This document shows, in pieces, positions 12,252 through 21,820 of a DNA stretch of 64,000 nucleotides. Each line of letters starts with the position of its first letter. Positions within the stretch are counted from its first letter, which is position 1. Location of the stretch: positions 62,001-126,000 of the forward strand of contig NZ_JAKSXW010000115.1 of NCBI RefSeq assembly GCF_022829405.1. The letters are read 5' to 3'. This DNA is from Methylobacterium sp. J-076. GTDB lineage: Bacteria; Pseudomonadota; Alphaproteobacteria; Rhizobiales; Beijerinckiaceae. A model generated the notes under the pieces. The model was given only the letters and a program-made list of their open reading frames with translations, was not told the origin of the DNA and searched no databases. The translations under genes were made by a program, and so were the position numbers.

Positions 12252-12285
12252 GGAGGGGCGGCAGCCTGCAGCAGGCCGCCCCCCC
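12252..12285 (-). terminator. pufA-pufL intercistronic hairpin
   Basis: GGGGCGGC (12255-12262) pairs with GCCGCCCC (12275-12282), with a small internal CCT/AGG pairing in the loop. By analogy with Rhodobacter, such hairpins protect pufBA mRNA from 3' decay and so raise LH1 over reaction centre levels. The role here is inference. Confidence 0.6.
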
Positions 12286-12296
12286 GTGTCCTGTCG

Positions 12297-12485
12297 TCAG
12301 GCCGGCATGACCGGCAGGACGAGCGTGATGGCGTTCGCCGCCTTGTTGGCCTTCGGACCTTCCAGCCAGTTGAACCGGTCGGTCGAGAGCAGGATGAAGT
12401 GGATCAGCAGCGCGAGGATGAAGAGGAAGGTGAACAGGGCCACCAACGTGCGCCGCGGATCGAACAGCAACCAAACCTTGTGCAT
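12297..12485 (-). CDS. pufA: Light-harvesting 1 alpha polypeptide
   Basis: 62-residue single-helix antenna protein that rings the reaction centre. Start [14 protein letters not shown] and helix ending [10 protein letters not shown] are typical of LH1 alpha; the His in LLIHF is the bacteriochlorophyll ligand. AGGAGG sits six bases before the ATG. It follows pufB by 10 bases. Confidence 0.97.
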   Translation of the reverse strand: MHKVWLLFDPRRTLVALFTFLFILALLIHFILLSTDRFNWLEGPKANKAANAITLVLPVMPA

Positions 12486-12495
12486 TCGATCCTCC

Positions 12496-12732
12496 TCAGC
12501 CGATCATCGAGACGAGGGCGCGGGCCGTATCGGTCACGCCTTCGAGGGAAGCGTAGCCCTGCGGTCCAGGGAGCCACGGGCGCCACAGCCAGACGAGGAT
12601 GTGGGCGACCACGGCGATCGCCGTGAAGATGAGGAAGCTCGTCAGGAAGATCGCATGGAACTCCTTGGCCTCCGGTTCCGTCAGCCCTGAAAGGCTGCTC
12701 GGTCTTTCTGTCGTGATGGGTCCACCAGCCAT
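12496..12732 (-). CDS. pufB: Light-harvesting 1 beta polypeptide
   Basis: 78-residue LH1 beta subunit. [13 protein letters not shown] and [14 protein letters not shown] carry the conserved His and Trp residues that bind bacteriochlorophyll and pack against PufA. The C-terminal tail after RPWLPG is about 25 residues longer than in many LH1 beta proteins. GGAGG lies about nine bases before the ATG. A 144-base gap to pufQ has no obvious gene and could hold a secondary puf promoter. Confidence 0.96.
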   Translation of the reverse strand: MAGGPITTERPSSLSGLTEPEAKEFHAIFLTSFLIFTAIAVVAHILVWLWRPWLPGPQGYASLEGVTDTARALVSMIG

Positions 12733-12876
12733 GGTTTAAGACCTCCGTGAATTGGCCGCGCCTCTCGGCACGACGGGTGCTGCCGCGGAGCACGCGGCCT
12801 CACTTCCCCCGCGTCACCGGACGGAAGCGTCTCGTGTCAGGCCCGGAGGCCGGAAGGGGTTCTGCCCGGAGGGCCC

Positions 12877-13098
12877 TCAGCCCATGAAGGCGAAGGGGAT
12901 GGCCTGGACGGCCATCGCCCGGGCCTCGCCGAACACCGAACGGTGCGGCGCCGGCAGGCCGGCGCGGGCGGGCGCGCGGCCCGGCGCCATCCGCCCGAGG
13001 GCGGCGGCGGCGAGGAAGAAGGGGTAGGTGGCGGCCAGGATCAGCCGGAACTGGAGTTCCTCCTGATGCAGGCGCGCGGTCGGGGCCATCGTACGCAT
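12877..13098 (-). CDS. pufQ: PufQ-like bacteriochlorophyll-related protein
   Basis: 73 residues with one hydrophobic segment (about 18-33, RLILAATYPFFLAAAA) and a C-terminus RSVFGEARAMAVQAIPFAF that resembles the GEAR...P-hydrophobic ending of PufQ. The position between bchZ and pufB is exactly where pufQ lies in Rhodobacter. PufQ is thought to assist bacteriochlorophyll delivery or synthesis. Sequence conservation in this family is low, so the call rests partly on context. Confidence 0.75.
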   Translation of the reverse strand: MRTMAPTARLHQEELQFRLILAATYPFFLAAAALGRMAPGRAPARAGLPAPHRSVFGEARAMAVQAIPFAFMG

Positions 13099-13126
13099 CC
13101 TCAGGTCTCCTCTTGTGGAAGGCGGC

Positions 13127-14593
13127 TCATGCGGAGACTCCCGCGCTGAGTTCGGTTCGCGCGCCGGTCACATGGCCGGCGGCAACGGTGTCGGCGCCAG
13201 CCGTGCGGGCGGCGCGCTCGGCCGCGTCGCGCAGGCGCTTGGCGGCGGAAATCCGGGCGAGGACGGGCTGCGCCTCGACGGCGCGGTCCAGGGCGGCGAG
13301 GGCCGGCGCATCCCAGGGCAGTTCCCGGTGGCTGCGGGCCGGCGTCGGCTCGACCTTGTCCATGTCGCGGGCGAGCGGCAGGATGTGGAAGAGCGTGTCG
13401 AACAGGGCGTTGCAGACTTCCTGCACGAGGTAGGTCGCCCCGGCGTAGCCCATGAACGGCGTGCCGGTGTGCCGGCGGATGATGGCCCCGGGGAACGAGG
13501 CCGGCACGTAGGTCGCCCGGCCGCCGGCCTCCGCGAGGTACATCCGCTCGTTGAACGAGCCGAACAGCACCAGCGGCGGATTCTTGGCGATGGCGTCCTT
13601 CACCTTCGCGTTGTCGGGCTTGAGCCCGGCGGAGCGGCCGAAGGCGAAGTGGCAGGGCAGGCCCATCTCCTCTTCGAGGAAGTGGCGGACGCCCCTGGCG
13701 TAGGTGTCGGTGGCGACGATGCCGAAGCTCGCCGTGCCGAAGAAGTCCTGCGTCACCGAGCGCCACAGGTCCCAGATCGGCTTGATCGTGGTGTGGCGCT
13801 CCCGCTCGATGAACGGCTCGGGGTCGATCCCGAGGATCTTGCCCAGCGCCCGGAGGAACTTGGTGGTGGAGAGCACGCCGATGGGCGCCTGGAGATACGG
13901 GCGTTCCAGGGCCTCGCAGAGGCCGCGGCCGAATTCCCGGTAGAGGCAGATGTTGGCATCCGCGTTGACGAGCTTGGGCACGTCCGCGAGGTGCGAGCCC
14001 AGCGGGAAGGTGAGGTTCACCTCGGCGCCGATGCCCTCCACGAGACGGCGGATCTCGGCGAGGTCGCTCGGCATGTTGAACGTGCCGTAGGCCGGGCCGA
14101 TCAGGTTCACCCGGGGCTTCTCGCCGTCCTTGCGGGCGGGGCGGGCCGAAATGCCCTTCTTGGCGAACTTCCGCGCCCCGTATTCCTGCCAGAGCCAAGT
14201 GATCGCCCGGTCGGCGGCCTGCCACTGGTCCTCATCGATGGTGCGCGGCAGGAAGCGCTGCAGGCCGGTGCCCTCGGGGGTGACGCCGCCGCCGATCATC
14301 TCGGCGATGGAGCCGGTGACCACCACGCTCGGCAGGCCGGGGTCGAGGGTGGCATGGGCGCGCTTCATGGCGCCCTCGGTGCCGTGGCGGCCGAGTTCTT
14401 CCTCCGCCAGCCCCGTCACGACGATGGGGAGTTCGTGCGGCGGCAGCGCATCGGTGTAGTGCAGCACCGAGGTGACGGGCAGGTTCTCGCAGCCCACCGG
14501 GCCGTCGATGACCACCTGGAGGCCCTTGATCGCCGTGAAGACGTAGACCGCGCCCCAGTATCCGCCGGCCCTGTCGTGATCGAGGATCAGCAT
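13127..14593 (-). CDS. bchZ: Chlorophyllide a reductase, BchZ subunit
   Basis: Catalytic NB-type subunit; with BchY and BchX it reduces ring B of chlorophyllide a on the way to bacteriochlorophyll a. 488 residues, start [20 protein letters not shown] with ATG 14593 overlapping the bchY stop (TAATG). Conserved features include [19 protein letters not shown] with the cluster-ligand Cys, and [12 protein letters not shown]. Nitrogenase MoFe-beta-like fold. The C-terminal tail is Ala/Arg-rich. Confidence 0.97.
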   Translation of the reverse strand: MLILDHDRAGGYWGAVYVFTAIKGLQVVIDGPVGCENLPVTSVLHYTDALPPHELPIVVTGLAEEELGRHGTEGAMKRAHATLDPGLPSVVVTGSIAEMIGGGVTPEGTGLQRFLPRTIDEDQWQAADRAITWLWQEYGARKFAKKGISARPARKDGEKPRVNLIGPAYGTFNMPSDLAEIRRLVEGIGAEVNLTFPLGSHLADVPKLVNADANICLYREFGRGLCEALERPYLQAPIGVLSTTKFLRALGKILGIDPEPFIERERHTTIKPIWDLWRSVTQDFFGTASFGIVATDTYARGVRHFLEEEMGLPCHFAFGRSAGLKPDNAKVKDAIAKNPPLVLFGSFNERMYLAEAGGRATYVPASFPGAIIRRHTGTPFMGYAGATYLVQEVCNALFDTLFHILPLARDMDKVEPTPARSHRELPWDAPALAALDRAVEAQPVLARISAAKRLRDAAERAARTAGADTVAAGHVTGARTELSAGVSA

Positions 14594-16122
14594 TATGCCA
14601 TCTCCCCGATCGGCTTCTTGGGACCCTCGGCCTTGGGTGCCTGCTTCTTCTGCGGCACCTCCTGCCAGACGCCCGCGGCGTGGCCGGTGCCGACGCCCTC
14701 GAAGAAGTCGCGCATGGCCTCGAAGCGCGGCCGGTTGCCCAGTGCCGCGTTGATCACCGTGGCGAGCGATCCGGCGCCGGCCGCGCCCATCAGCGGGCGG
14801 GCCGAGATCAGGTTGGTGAAGTACAGCGCCGGGGTGGCGTTCTCCTTGGCCTTCTGCACCACGGGGGTGGTGCCGATGGCGAGGTCGGGCCGGAAATGTG
14901 CGAAGGCGTAGAGGTCGTCCTCGAGCGATGCCCGGTAGCGCACCTCGCAGCCATGGGCCTCCAGCCAATCCCGGTCCGCCTCGGACCAGGGGGTGCGCGG
15001 GCAGGCGGTGCCGACGTAGGGCACCTCGGCGCCGCTCTCGATGAGCAGCCGCGCCACCAGAAGCTCCGAGCCCTCGTAGCCGGAGAGGGTGATCCGCCCC
15101 TTGATCGGCGCGGCCGACAGGGCGCCACGGATCCCCGCGAGGATCCCGGCCTTGGCCGTGTCGAGGGTCTGCGCGGACACGTTGCAGGACGCGCCGATCC
15201 GCTCCAGCCATGCGGCCGTGCCCTCGACGCCGACCGGTGCCGAACCCACGATGGGCCGGCCCGCGGCCTCGAACTCGCGGATGGTGGCCGTGTAGAACGG
15301 GTGGATCGCCGCCACGACCGAACAATCGAGGGCGCCGTACAACTCGCGCCATTCCCGTGTCGGCACCACCGGACCCGCCGCGAGGCCGAGCGGGGCGAGC
15401 AGGCTGCCGATCACCATCGGGTCGGCGGGGAACATCTCACCGAGCAGAGCCACCGCCGGGCGCTCGGACCGGCCGCCCTTCGGCGCCTGGACGGGGCCGT
15501 GCTCGGCCTCGGCGCGGGCGACCTTCAGCATGGCCCCGGCCAGCACGTCCTTGGCCTCGGCATGGGTCGGCACGCCGAAGCCCGGCACGTCGATGCCGAT
15601 GACGCGCACCCCGTCGATCTCCTTCGGTAGGAGTCGCAGCGGCACGCCCGAGGCGGTCGGCACGCAGAGGTTGATGACGACGACGGCGTCGTAATCCTCG
15701 GGCTTGGCGGTGGCGTAGACCGCCTCGCGGATGTCCTCGAACAGCTTGCCGGTGACGAGGGTCTCGGAGTTGAACGGCACGTAGCCGACGCTCCGGCGCG
15801 CCCCGTAGAAATGCGAGGTGAAGGTCAGCCCGTAGACGCAGCAGGCGCTGCCGGAGAGGATCGTCGCCGTCCGGCGCATCCGCAGCCCCACCCGCAGCGA
15901 CCCGAAGGCCGGGCACATGCTCTGCGGCTGGTCGTGGGGGCCCTGCGGGTAATCCTCGCGCAGCTGCGCCAGGGTCTCCGACATCCCGGCCGCCTCCGCG
16001 GCCTCCCGCATCGCGTCCTTGCCGGCGTGGCAGCCGAGCCCGTCGCCCTTGGTGGCGGCGAGGTCGATGGCGGGGGCCGCCTTGCGGGCCCGCAGATCGG
16101 CGATGTCGAGGGAGACGGCCAT
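14593..16122 (-). CDS. bchY: Chlorophyllide a reductase, BchY subunit
   Basis: NN-type catalytic subunit of chlorophyllide a oxidoreductase. 509 residues from ATG 16122, five bases after the bchX stop. Cysteine-bearing segments [33 protein letters not shown] and VVINLCVP supply ligands for the bridging 4Fe-4S cluster. The C-terminal tail is Lys/Pro-rich. It overlaps bchZ by one base, so the two are translationally coupled. Confidence 0.97.
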   Translation of the reverse strand: MAVSLDIADLRARKAAPAIDLAATKGDGLGCHAGKDAMREAAEAAGMSETLAQLREDYPQGPHDQPQSMCPAFGSLRVGLRMRRTATILSGSACCVYGLTFTSHFYGARRSVGYVPFNSETLVTGKLFEDIREAVYATAKPEDYDAVVVINLCVPTASGVPLRLLPKEIDGVRVIGIDVPGFGVPTHAEAKDVLAGAMLKVARAEAEHGPVQAPKGGRSERPAVALLGEMFPADPMVIGSLLAPLGLAAGPVVPTREWRELYGALDCSVVAAIHPFYTATIREFEAAGRPIVGSAPVGVEGTAAWLERIGASCNVSAQTLDTAKAGILAGIRGALSAAPIKGRITLSGYEGSELLVARLLIESGAEVPYVGTACPRTPWSEADRDWLEAHGCEVRYRASLEDDLYAFAHFRPDLAIGTTPVVQKAKENATPALYFTNLISARPLMGAAGAGSLATVINAALGNRPRFEAMRDFFEGVGTGHAAGVWQEVPQKKQAPKAEGPKKPIGEMA

Positions 16123-16127
16123 GCGCG

Positions 16128-17132
16128 TCAGACCTCGTCGTAGACGACTTCGAGGGACGGCTTGGTCACATGCGCGACGCCGCACATGTCCTCTTGGGTC
16201 GCCGGCACCAGCACCACGTCGCGACCGGTGGTCTCGCTGGAGAACAGGCCGAGGAGCCCGTCCTGGGTCAACGGCGTCGGGCGGTGGGGCTCCGCGCTCG
16301 CCACGTTGGCGGCGAGTTCGGAGAACAGGTCGCCCCAGCGGCCGTCCGGGCGGCCGATGATCTCGTAATTCGCGCTCTTCCTGCGGATGTCGTCGTCGGC
16401 CGGGATCGAGGCGAGCACCGGGATGCCGGCGGCTTGCGCGAAGGCCTGCGCCTCGCCGGTGCCGTCGTCCTTGTTGATGACGAGGCCGCCCACGCCGACA
16501 TTGCCGCCGAGCTTGCGGAAATACTCCACCGCCGAGCAGACGTTGTTGGCGACGTAGAGCGATTGCAGGTCGTTCGAGCCGACGACGATGACCTTCTGGC
16601 ACATGTCCCGGGCGATCGGCAGGCCGAAGCCGCCGCAGACCACGTCGCCGAGGAAGTCGAGCAGGACGAAGTCGAAGCCCCAGTCGTGGAAGCCGAGCTT
16701 CTCCAGCAATTCGAAGCCGTGGATGATGCCCCGGCCGCCGCAGCCGCGCCCGACCTCCGGCCCGCCCAGCTCCATGGCGTAGACGCCGTCGCGCTTGAAG
16801 CACACGTCGCCGATGGCGACCTGCTCCCCGGCGAGCTTCTTGATGGTGGAGGTCTCGATGATGGTCGGGCAGGCCTTGCCGCCGAACAGCAGGGAGGTGG
16901 TGTCGCTCTTGGGATCGCAGCCGATCAGCAGGACCTTCTTGCCCTGCTGGGCCATCATGTAGCTGAGGTTGGCGAGCGTGAACGACTTGCCGATGCCGCC
17001 CTTGCCGTAGATCGCGATGATCTGCGTCTCTTTCTTCGCGGGGGCGGTGGAGACCGCATCCGGCTCGATGGCGGCCTCGGCGCGCAGCTGCGTCGCCTGG
17101 GACAGGGCAGCCTTGTTCAGCTGGACGTTCAT
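16128..17132 (-). CDS. bchX: Chlorophyllide a reductase iron protein, BchX
   Basis: ATP-dependent electron donor (NifH-like homodimer) to BchYZ. 334 residues. P-loop YGKGGIGKSFTLANLS near residue 43; 4Fe-4S ligand cysteines in GRGCGGRGIIHG and GDVVCGGFGLP; switch regions around CDPKSDTT. ATG 17132 overlaps the bchC stop (ATGA), so it belongs to the bchCXYZ operon. Longer open frame upstream lies inside bchC and is not coding. Confidence 0.98.
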   Translation of the reverse strand: MNVQLNKAALSQATQLRAEAAIEPDAVSTAPAKKETQIIAIYGKGGIGKSFTLANLSYMMAQQGKKVLLIGCDPKSDTTSLLFGGKACPTIIETSTIKKLAGEQVAIGDVCFKRDGVYAMELGGPEVGRGCGGRGIIHGFELLEKLGFHDWGFDFVLLDFLGDVVCGGFGLPIARDMCQKVIVVGSNDLQSLYVANNVCSAVEYFRKLGGNVGVGGLVINKDDGTGEAQAFAQAAGIPVLASIPADDDIRRKSANYEIIGRPDGRWGDLFSELAANVASAEPHRPTPLTQDGLLGLFSSETTGRDVVLVPATQEDMCGVAHVTKPSLEVVYDEV

Positions 17133-18067
17133 GCGGCATCCCTCCAATCGAGGACCATCTTGAGGCAGGCCGGATCGGCGAAGGCCGTCCGGTAAGCCTC
17201 CTCGGCCCGCGCGGCGGGCGCGCGGTGGGTGATCAGGCCGTCGAGGGACAGGCGCCCCGCCTCGATGAGGCGAGTGACTGCCGCAAGGTCGTCTGCGCGG
17301 AACTCGGCGGAGATGCGGATGCGCGCTTCCCGCATGAAGGCCGGCGGGAAGGCGAAGTAGAGCGGCGCCTCGTAGAAGCCCGCCAACACGATCTCGCCGC
17401 CGGGGGCGAGACGTGCGATCAGCCCGTCGAGGCCGGAGGCGTCGCCGCTGGCGTCGACGATGCGGGCATAGTCCCGGCGCGGATCGCCCTCGGGCGACAC
17501 GGCGGGGTAGCCCGCGGCACCGTCCCGGCGGGCGGCATCCGTCTCCCACACGGTCGGCTCGGCGCCCATCGCCACCGCGATGCGGGCGATGAGCCGGCCC
17601 AGCACCCCGTGCCCGACCACGAGGGGACGCTCCCCGGCGGCGATCCCGCCCGCCGCCCGGTGGGCGGTGGCGGCCAGGGCCATGAGGCAGGCGCGCTCGC
17701 CGAGCCCGGCATCGACCGGCAGGAGCTTTTCGGCAGGGGTGACGAGGTGGGACGCCGCACCGCCGAACAGGCCGCGCACCGGGCCGAAGCAGCGGGCACC
17801 GGGGACGAAGACCCATTGGCCGACCCGGACCGACGAACCGGCGGGCGCCTCGGCGACCTGGCCGACGGTCTCGTAGCCCGGCACCAGCGGATACCCCATG
17901 CCCGGGAAGTCCGGCATCCGGCCCGACCAGAGCAGGCGCTCGGTCCCGGTGCTGATCCCGCTCCAGGCCACCTCGACCACGGCGTCGCCCGCACCCGCGC
18001 CGGTCAGGGTCAGGCGCCGCAGCGCCAGCCTTTCCGGTTGTTCGAGGATGACGGCGAGAGCGTCCAT
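17129..18067 (-). CDS. bchC: 2-desacetyl-2-hydroxyethyl bacteriochlorophyllide a dehydrogenase
   Basis: Zinc-type medium-chain dehydrogenase family member that oxidises the 3-hydroxyethyl side chain to acetyl in late bacteriochlorophyll a synthesis. 312 residues from ATG 18067 (MDALAVILEQPERL). WSGISTGTERLLWSG and PLVPGYETVG match BchC; the cofactor loop is GHGVLGRLIARI. An in-frame ATG further upstream overlaps the operator region and is unlikely. First gene of the bch part, with its own PpsR-type box 55 bases upstream. Confidence 0.96.
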   Translation of the reverse strand: MDALAVILEQPERLALRRLTLTGAGAGDAVVEVAWSGISTGTERLLWSGRMPDFPGMGYPLVPGYETVGQVAEAPAGSSVRVGQWVFVPGARCFGPVRGLFGGAASHLVTPAEKLLPVDAGLGERACLMALAATAHRAAGGIAAGERPLVVGHGVLGRLIARIAVAMGAEPTVWETDAARRDGAAGYPAVSPEGDPRRDYARIVDASGDASGLDGLIARLAPGGEIVLAGFYEAPLYFAFPPAFMREARIRISAEFRADDLAAVTRLIEAGRLSLDGLITHRAPAARAEEAYRTAFADPACLKMVLDWRDAA

Positions 18068-18121
18068 GACTGGAATTTCCGCCCGACTCGTTGGGAGCAC
18101 CGCAGGGGCGGGCACCAGAAG

Positions 18122-18139
18122 TGTCATTCTAGATAGACA
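18122..18139 (-). promoter_or_regulatory. PpsR/CrtJ operator in front of bchC
   Basis: TGTCATTCTAGATAGACA fits TGT-N12-ACA, and the tighter TGTC-N10-GACA form. PpsR/CrtJ represses bch, crt and puc genes under oxygen from such palindromes. It sits between the crtF stop and the bchC start, so bchCXYZ-puf likely has a regulated internal promoter. Confidence 0.85.
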
Positions 18140-18166
18140 CATTCTGGCGTCAACCGGTCTTAACAG

Positions 18167-19285
18167 TCAGATGCCAGTTTTGTGTGCGACGAGCACCCGG
18201 GCGAGAAGCGGACGGCGCGTCGCATGCTCCCGCACGGAGGCGAATCCGGCGTCCCGCGCCATCCGCGCCAGCTCGGCGAAGGTCCGCGGACGGCCCGACC
18301 CCATCGCCAGCAGGTAGAAGCCGAAATACGCGTCGCCCACCGGCTCCGCGCCCGGCGTCCCGGCCATGGGCTCGGCGAGGATCAACCGGCCGCCCGGGGC
18401 GAGGGCCGCGTGGGCGGCCGCCAGCAGGGCCTGCGCCGGCCCGTCGTCGTGGTCGTGGATCACCCGCACGAGGGAGAGGGTGTCGGCCCCCGGCGGAAGC
18501 CCGGCGTGGAAATCGCCGCCCCGGCAGGCGATTCGGTCGCCGAGGCCGGCTTGGCAGAGGCGCAGGCGCGCCCGCTCCGCCACGGCGGGCAGGTCGAACA
18601 GGGTGAGTCGGCGGCCGGGAAGGCGCGGCGCGGCGGCTTCGAGAAAGGCCCCCTCCCCGCCCCCGACATCCATCCAGTGGCTGGAGCGGGAGGGGTCGCA
18701 GGCGTCGAGGATATCCTCCGCGATCATCGCCTGGGACGCGCCCATCAGGGCGCCGTAGGGGGCGGCCTCGCCCGCCGCCACCGGGGCGCCCTCCGCGTAG
18801 GGCCAGTAGGCGGACAGGTTCGTCCGCTCCCCGCCTCGCTTCAGCAGGGCGACCGGGTCGGCCAAGTCGGCGTAGAGCAGGGCGTGGTGCTCGACCATGG
18901 CGGCGATGCCGGGATTGCCGACCAGGGCCGCCCCGAGATCGGCCAGGGCGAACCGCCCGCCGGAGACGTCCCGAATCAGGCCGAGGGAGCGCGCGGCGAA
19001 GAGCAGCGTCCGGGCCCTGTCGGGGGCGAGGCCGAGGCGCGGGGCGAGGGCATCGCCCGTCGCCGGGCCCTCGGCCAGGATGCGGAACAGGTCGAGCCGG
19101 ATGCAGGCGGTGAGCACCTGCGCGTAGACGAACCCGGCGCAGAGGTCGAACAGGCCGCGGGTGTTGCGCCGGGCGATGCGCCGGGTCAGCGGGAAGCCCG
19201 CCGCCCAGCGCTGGAAGCGGGGGCTCGCCACGAGGCGGTTGCGCAGGGCGAGCCATCGGTCGGGGAGCGAGCCCGGCTTGGCCAC
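18167..19285 (-). CDS. crtF: Demethylspheroidene O-methyltransferase (hydroxyneurosporene methyltransferase)
   Basis: SAM-dependent methylation of the C-1 hydroxyl of acyclic carotenoids in the spheroidene/spirilloxanthin route. 372 residues from GTG 19285. The N-terminal dimerisation helices include NTRGLFDLCAGFVYAQVL; the SAM-binding loop is WMDVGGGEGAFLEAAAPRLP; IHDHDD and ILAEPM follow as in O-methyltransferase family 2. There is no strong ribosome binding site, and a start overlapping the crtE end is also possible. It is encoded 29 bases after crtE. Confidence 0.93.
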   Translation of the reverse strand: MAKPGSLPDRWLALRNRLVASPRFQRWAAGFPLTRRIARRNTRGLFDLCAGFVYAQVLTACIRLDLFRILAEGPATGDALAPRLGLAPDRARTLLFAARSLGLIRDVSGGRFALADLGAALVGNPGIAAMVEHHALLYADLADPVALLKRGGERTNLSAYWPYAEGAPVAAGEAAPYGALMGASQAMIAEDILDACDPSRSSHWMDVGGGEGAFLEAAAPRLPGRRLTLFDLPAVAERARLRLCQAGLGDRIACRGGDFHAGLPPGADTLSLVRVIHDHDDGPAQALLAAAHAALAPGGRLILAEPMAGTPGAEPVGDAYFGFYLLAMGSGRPRTFAELARMARDAGFASVREHATRRPLLARVLVAHKTGI

Positions 19286-19314
19286 CGGGGGATCGGACAG
19301 GGCGGCGCCCCGGC

Positions 19315-20184
19315 TCAGGCCGACACCGGCCGCAGGCTCGCCGGCAGGAAAAGCCGGGCCTGCGCCTCGATCTCGGCGGTCAGGCGCGCCGCGCCGGGGC
19401 AGTCCGGCACCGCCGCCACCGCTTCGTGGGTCAGCCGGGCGAGCCGGTCGAGGGCGCCGCCCGTGCCGAGGAGCGCCGCCGCGTTGGGGCGCCCGAGGGT
19501 GGCGTCGCGCCCTGCGGGCTTGCCGATCTCCTCCTGGCGGCAGGCGACGTCCCGCAGGTCGTCGGCCACCTGATAGGCCTCGCCCAGGGCCTCGCCCAGG
19601 CGCCGCCACGGCTCCGGGTCGGCACCCGCCGCCGCCGCACCGGCCACCGTCGCCGCGGCGAACAGGGCGCCGGTCTTGGCCTGCTGGTAGGCGCTGAGGT
19701 CGACATGGGCTTCCGATTCCCAGGCCTGCCCGGCGGCGATGCCCATGGGCGAGCCCGCCGCCCGGCCGAGGAGGCCGACGAGCCGGGCGAGCCGCCGCGG
19801 ATACCGCCACGCCCCGCGGGCCAGGGTCTCGAAGGCCAGCACGATCAGCGCGTCGCCGGTCAGCACGGCGATGGGCGCACCGTAGGCGACGTGGACCGTG
19901 TCCTTCTCGCGCCGCATCGGCGCGTCGTCGAAGCAGGGCAGGTCGTCGTGGACCAGGGAGGCGCAGTGCAGGAGCTCGATCGCCGCCGCGGCCGAATCGG
20001 CCCCCAGGGGATCGTCGTCGCCGCAGGCCCGGGCCACCGAGAGGCACAGGCGCGGGCGGATGCGGTGCCCGCCGGGGAAGACCGCGTAGCGCATCGCCTC
20101 CGCGAGCAGGGGAGGCGCACCGGGCGCTTCCGCGTAGGCGACAGCCCTGTCCAGGGCCGTTTCAATTCGCGAACCGGGCTCCAT
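19315..20184 (-). CDS. crtE: Geranylgeranyl diphosphate synthase
   Basis: Polyprenyl synthase that makes C20 diphosphate for carotenoids and the bacteriochlorophyll tail. 289 residues. First Asp-rich motif LVHDDLPCFDD; second YQVADDLRD; GGHRIRPRL near residue 40 is the substrate-binding region. I start at ATG 20184, because AGGGAGG is six bases upstream; the in-frame ATG at 20220 touches the PpsR box and has no such site. First gene of the crtEF-bch-puf superoperon. Confidence 0.95.
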   Translation of the reverse strand: MEPGSRIETALDRAVAYAEAPGAPPLLAEAMRYAVFPGGHRIRPRLCLSVARACGDDDPLGADSAAAAIELLHCASLVHDDLPCFDDAPMRREKDTVHVAYGAPIAVLTGDALIVLAFETLARGAWRYPRRLARLVGLLGRAAGSPMGIAAGQAWESEAHVDLSAYQQAKTGALFAAATVAGAAAAGADPEPWRRLGEALGEAYQVADDLRDVACRQEEIGKPAGRDATLGRPNAAALLGTGGALDRLARLTHEAVAAVPDCPGAARLTAEIEAQARLFLPASLRPVSA

Positions 20185-20221
20185 GCCGCCCTCCCTGTCA
20201 TGGCAGCTTGCCATCGCCATG

Positions 20222-20239
20222 TGTCACTTATAATTGACA
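20222..20239. promoter_or_regulatory. PpsR/CrtJ operator between crtE and crtD
   Basis: TGTCACTTATAATTGACA, a second perfect TGTC-N10-GACA palindrome, in the 100-base divergent promoter region of crtE (minus) and crtD (plus). A TTGACA inside it could double as a -35 element for crtD. One box could control both directions. Confidence 0.85.
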
Positions 20240-20284
20240 CTTGGGGGCGACAAGATCAATCCCGTCGAGGGAGGTTCCGCAACC

Positions 20285-21820
20285 GTGTCGACACCCCGCG
20301 TCGTCGTGATCGGAGCTGGAATCGGCGGCCTCGCCGCGGCGCTCCGGCTCGCCCGGGCGGGCCTGCCGGTGACGGTGGTGGAGCGGGCCGAGGCGCCGGG
20401 CGGCAAGATGCGTTCGGTGGCCGTCGAGGGCACCCGCATCGAGGCCGGGCCCACCGTCTTCACCATGCGCTGGGTGTTCGACGAGCTACTGGCGGAATGC
20501 GGCGCGCGGCTGGAGGAGCGGGTCTCTCTGCGGGAGGCCGGCCTCCTCGCCCGCCACGCCTGGAGCCGGGACGAGCGCCTCGACCTCTTCGCCGACATCG
20601 ACGCCTCGGCGGCGGCGATCCACGCTTTCGCGGGCGCCCGGGAGGCCGACGGCTACCGGCGGTTCTGCGCCCGAGCCGCCGAGGTGTACCGGACCCTCGA
20701 AGGCCCCTTCATCCGGGCCGGGCAGACGGGCCCGACCGGCCTCGCCAAGCGGGTCGGCCTGTCGGGCATCGGCGACCTGTGGCGCATCCAGCCCTTCGCG
20801 ACCCTGTGGTCGGCGCTGAAGGAGTATTTCCACGACCCCCGTCTGCTGCAGCTCTTCGGGCGCTACGCCACCTATTGCGGCGCCTCGCCCTTCACCGCCC
20901 CGGCGACGCTGATGCTGGTCGCCCATGTGGAGCAGGCGGGCGTCTGGACCGTCCAGGGCGGACTCAGCACCCTCGCCGCCGCCCTGGCCGACCTCGCCGT
21001 CGAGCACGGGGCGGAGATCGGCTACGGCACCCATGTGGAGGAGATCGAGATCGCCTCCGGCAGGGTCACGGGCGTGCGGCTGGCGGGCGGCGGGCGCATC
21101 CCGGCCGAGGTGGTGGTCTGCAACGGCGACGTGGCGGGCCTCGGGGCGGGGCTGCTCGGACGGGCGGCGGCGGCGGCCGGGGACCGGATCGCCCGGGGGG
21201 AGCGGTCGCTCTCGGCGGTGACCGTCTGCGTGAAGGCCGAGACGGCGGGGTTCCCGCTGGCCCACCACACGGTGTTCTTCTCCCGCGACTACCGCGCCGA
21301 GTTCGACACGATCCTGCGCGACCGCCGCCTCCCCGCGGATCCGACGGTCTACATCTGCGCGCAGGACCGGAGCGCCGACGGCGCCTTCTCCGGCGGGCCC
21401 GAGCGCCTGCTGATGCTCGTCAACGCTCCGGCCGACGGCTCGGAGCGCCCCCTGCCTGCCACGGAGATCGCCCGATGCGAGAGCAACCTGAAGGCGCGGC
21501 TGCACGCCTGCGGCCTGTCCCTGACGCGGGAATCGACGGCCACGGTGACCACGCCGGACCAGTTCGCGGGCCTGTTCCCAGGGAGCCAGGGAGCCCTCTA
21601 CGGGCGGGCGTCGCAGGGGTGGGCGGCGACCTTCAAGCGGCCCGGGGCACGCACGAAGGTGCCGGGGCTCTACCTCGCGGGGGGCTCGGTCCATCCGGGG
21701 CCGGGCGTGCCGATGGCGGCGCAATCGGGGAGGCTCGCGGCGCAGGCGATCCTCGCCGACCTCGGTTCGACGGGCCCGTCGGGCGCAACGGCTACGCGTG
21801 GTGGTACGTCGATGCGGTGA
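20285..21820 (+). CDS. crtD: Hydroxyneurosporene/methoxyneurosporene desaturase (CrtD)
   Basis: FAD-dependent 3,4-desaturase of acyclic carotenoids. 511 residues from GTG 20285. Dinucleotide-binding motif VVIGAGIGGLAAALRLARAG at the N-terminus; WTVQGGLSTLAAALADLA and the C-terminal LYLAGGSVHPGPGVPMA are phytoene-desaturase superfamily signatures. Position divergent to crtEF and in front of crtC identifies it as crtD rather than crtI, whose better candidate is at 45990-47510. GGGAGG is about ten bases before the GTG. Its stop TGA overlaps a GTG that may start crtC. Confidence 0.92.
   Translation: MSTPRVVVIGAGIGGLAAALRLARAGLPVTVVERAEAPGGKMRSVAVEGTRIEAGPTVFTMRWVFDELLAECGARLEERVSLREAGLLARHAWSRDERLDLFADIDASAAAIHAFAGAREADGYRRFCARAAEVYRTLEGPFIRAGQTGPTGLAKRVGLSGIGDLWRIQPFATLWSALKEYFHDPRLLQLFGRYATYCGASPFTAPATLMLVAHVEQAGVWTVQGGLSTLAAALADLAVEHGAEIGYGTHVEEIEIASGRVTGVRLAGGGRIPAEVVVCNGDVAGLGAGLLGRAAAAAGDRIARGERSLSAVTVCVKAETAGFPLAHHTVFFSRDYRAEFDTILRDRRLPADPTVYICAQDRSADGAFSGGPERLLMLVNAPADGSERPLPATEIARCESNLKARLHACGLSLTRESTATVTTPDQFAGLFPGSQGALYGRASQGWAATFKRPGARTKVPGLYLAGGSVHPGPGVPMAAQSGRLAAQAILADLGSTGPSGATATRGGTSMR

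Noticed and set aside
12733..12876. A dedicated puf promoter with operator between pufQ and pufB
   Set aside because: No TGT-N12-ACA palindrome and no clear promoter elements could be read.
20285..21820. This gene as crtI
   Set aside because: Context (divergent to crtEF, followed by crtC) fits crtD, and a better crtI paired with crtB is at 45990-47510.
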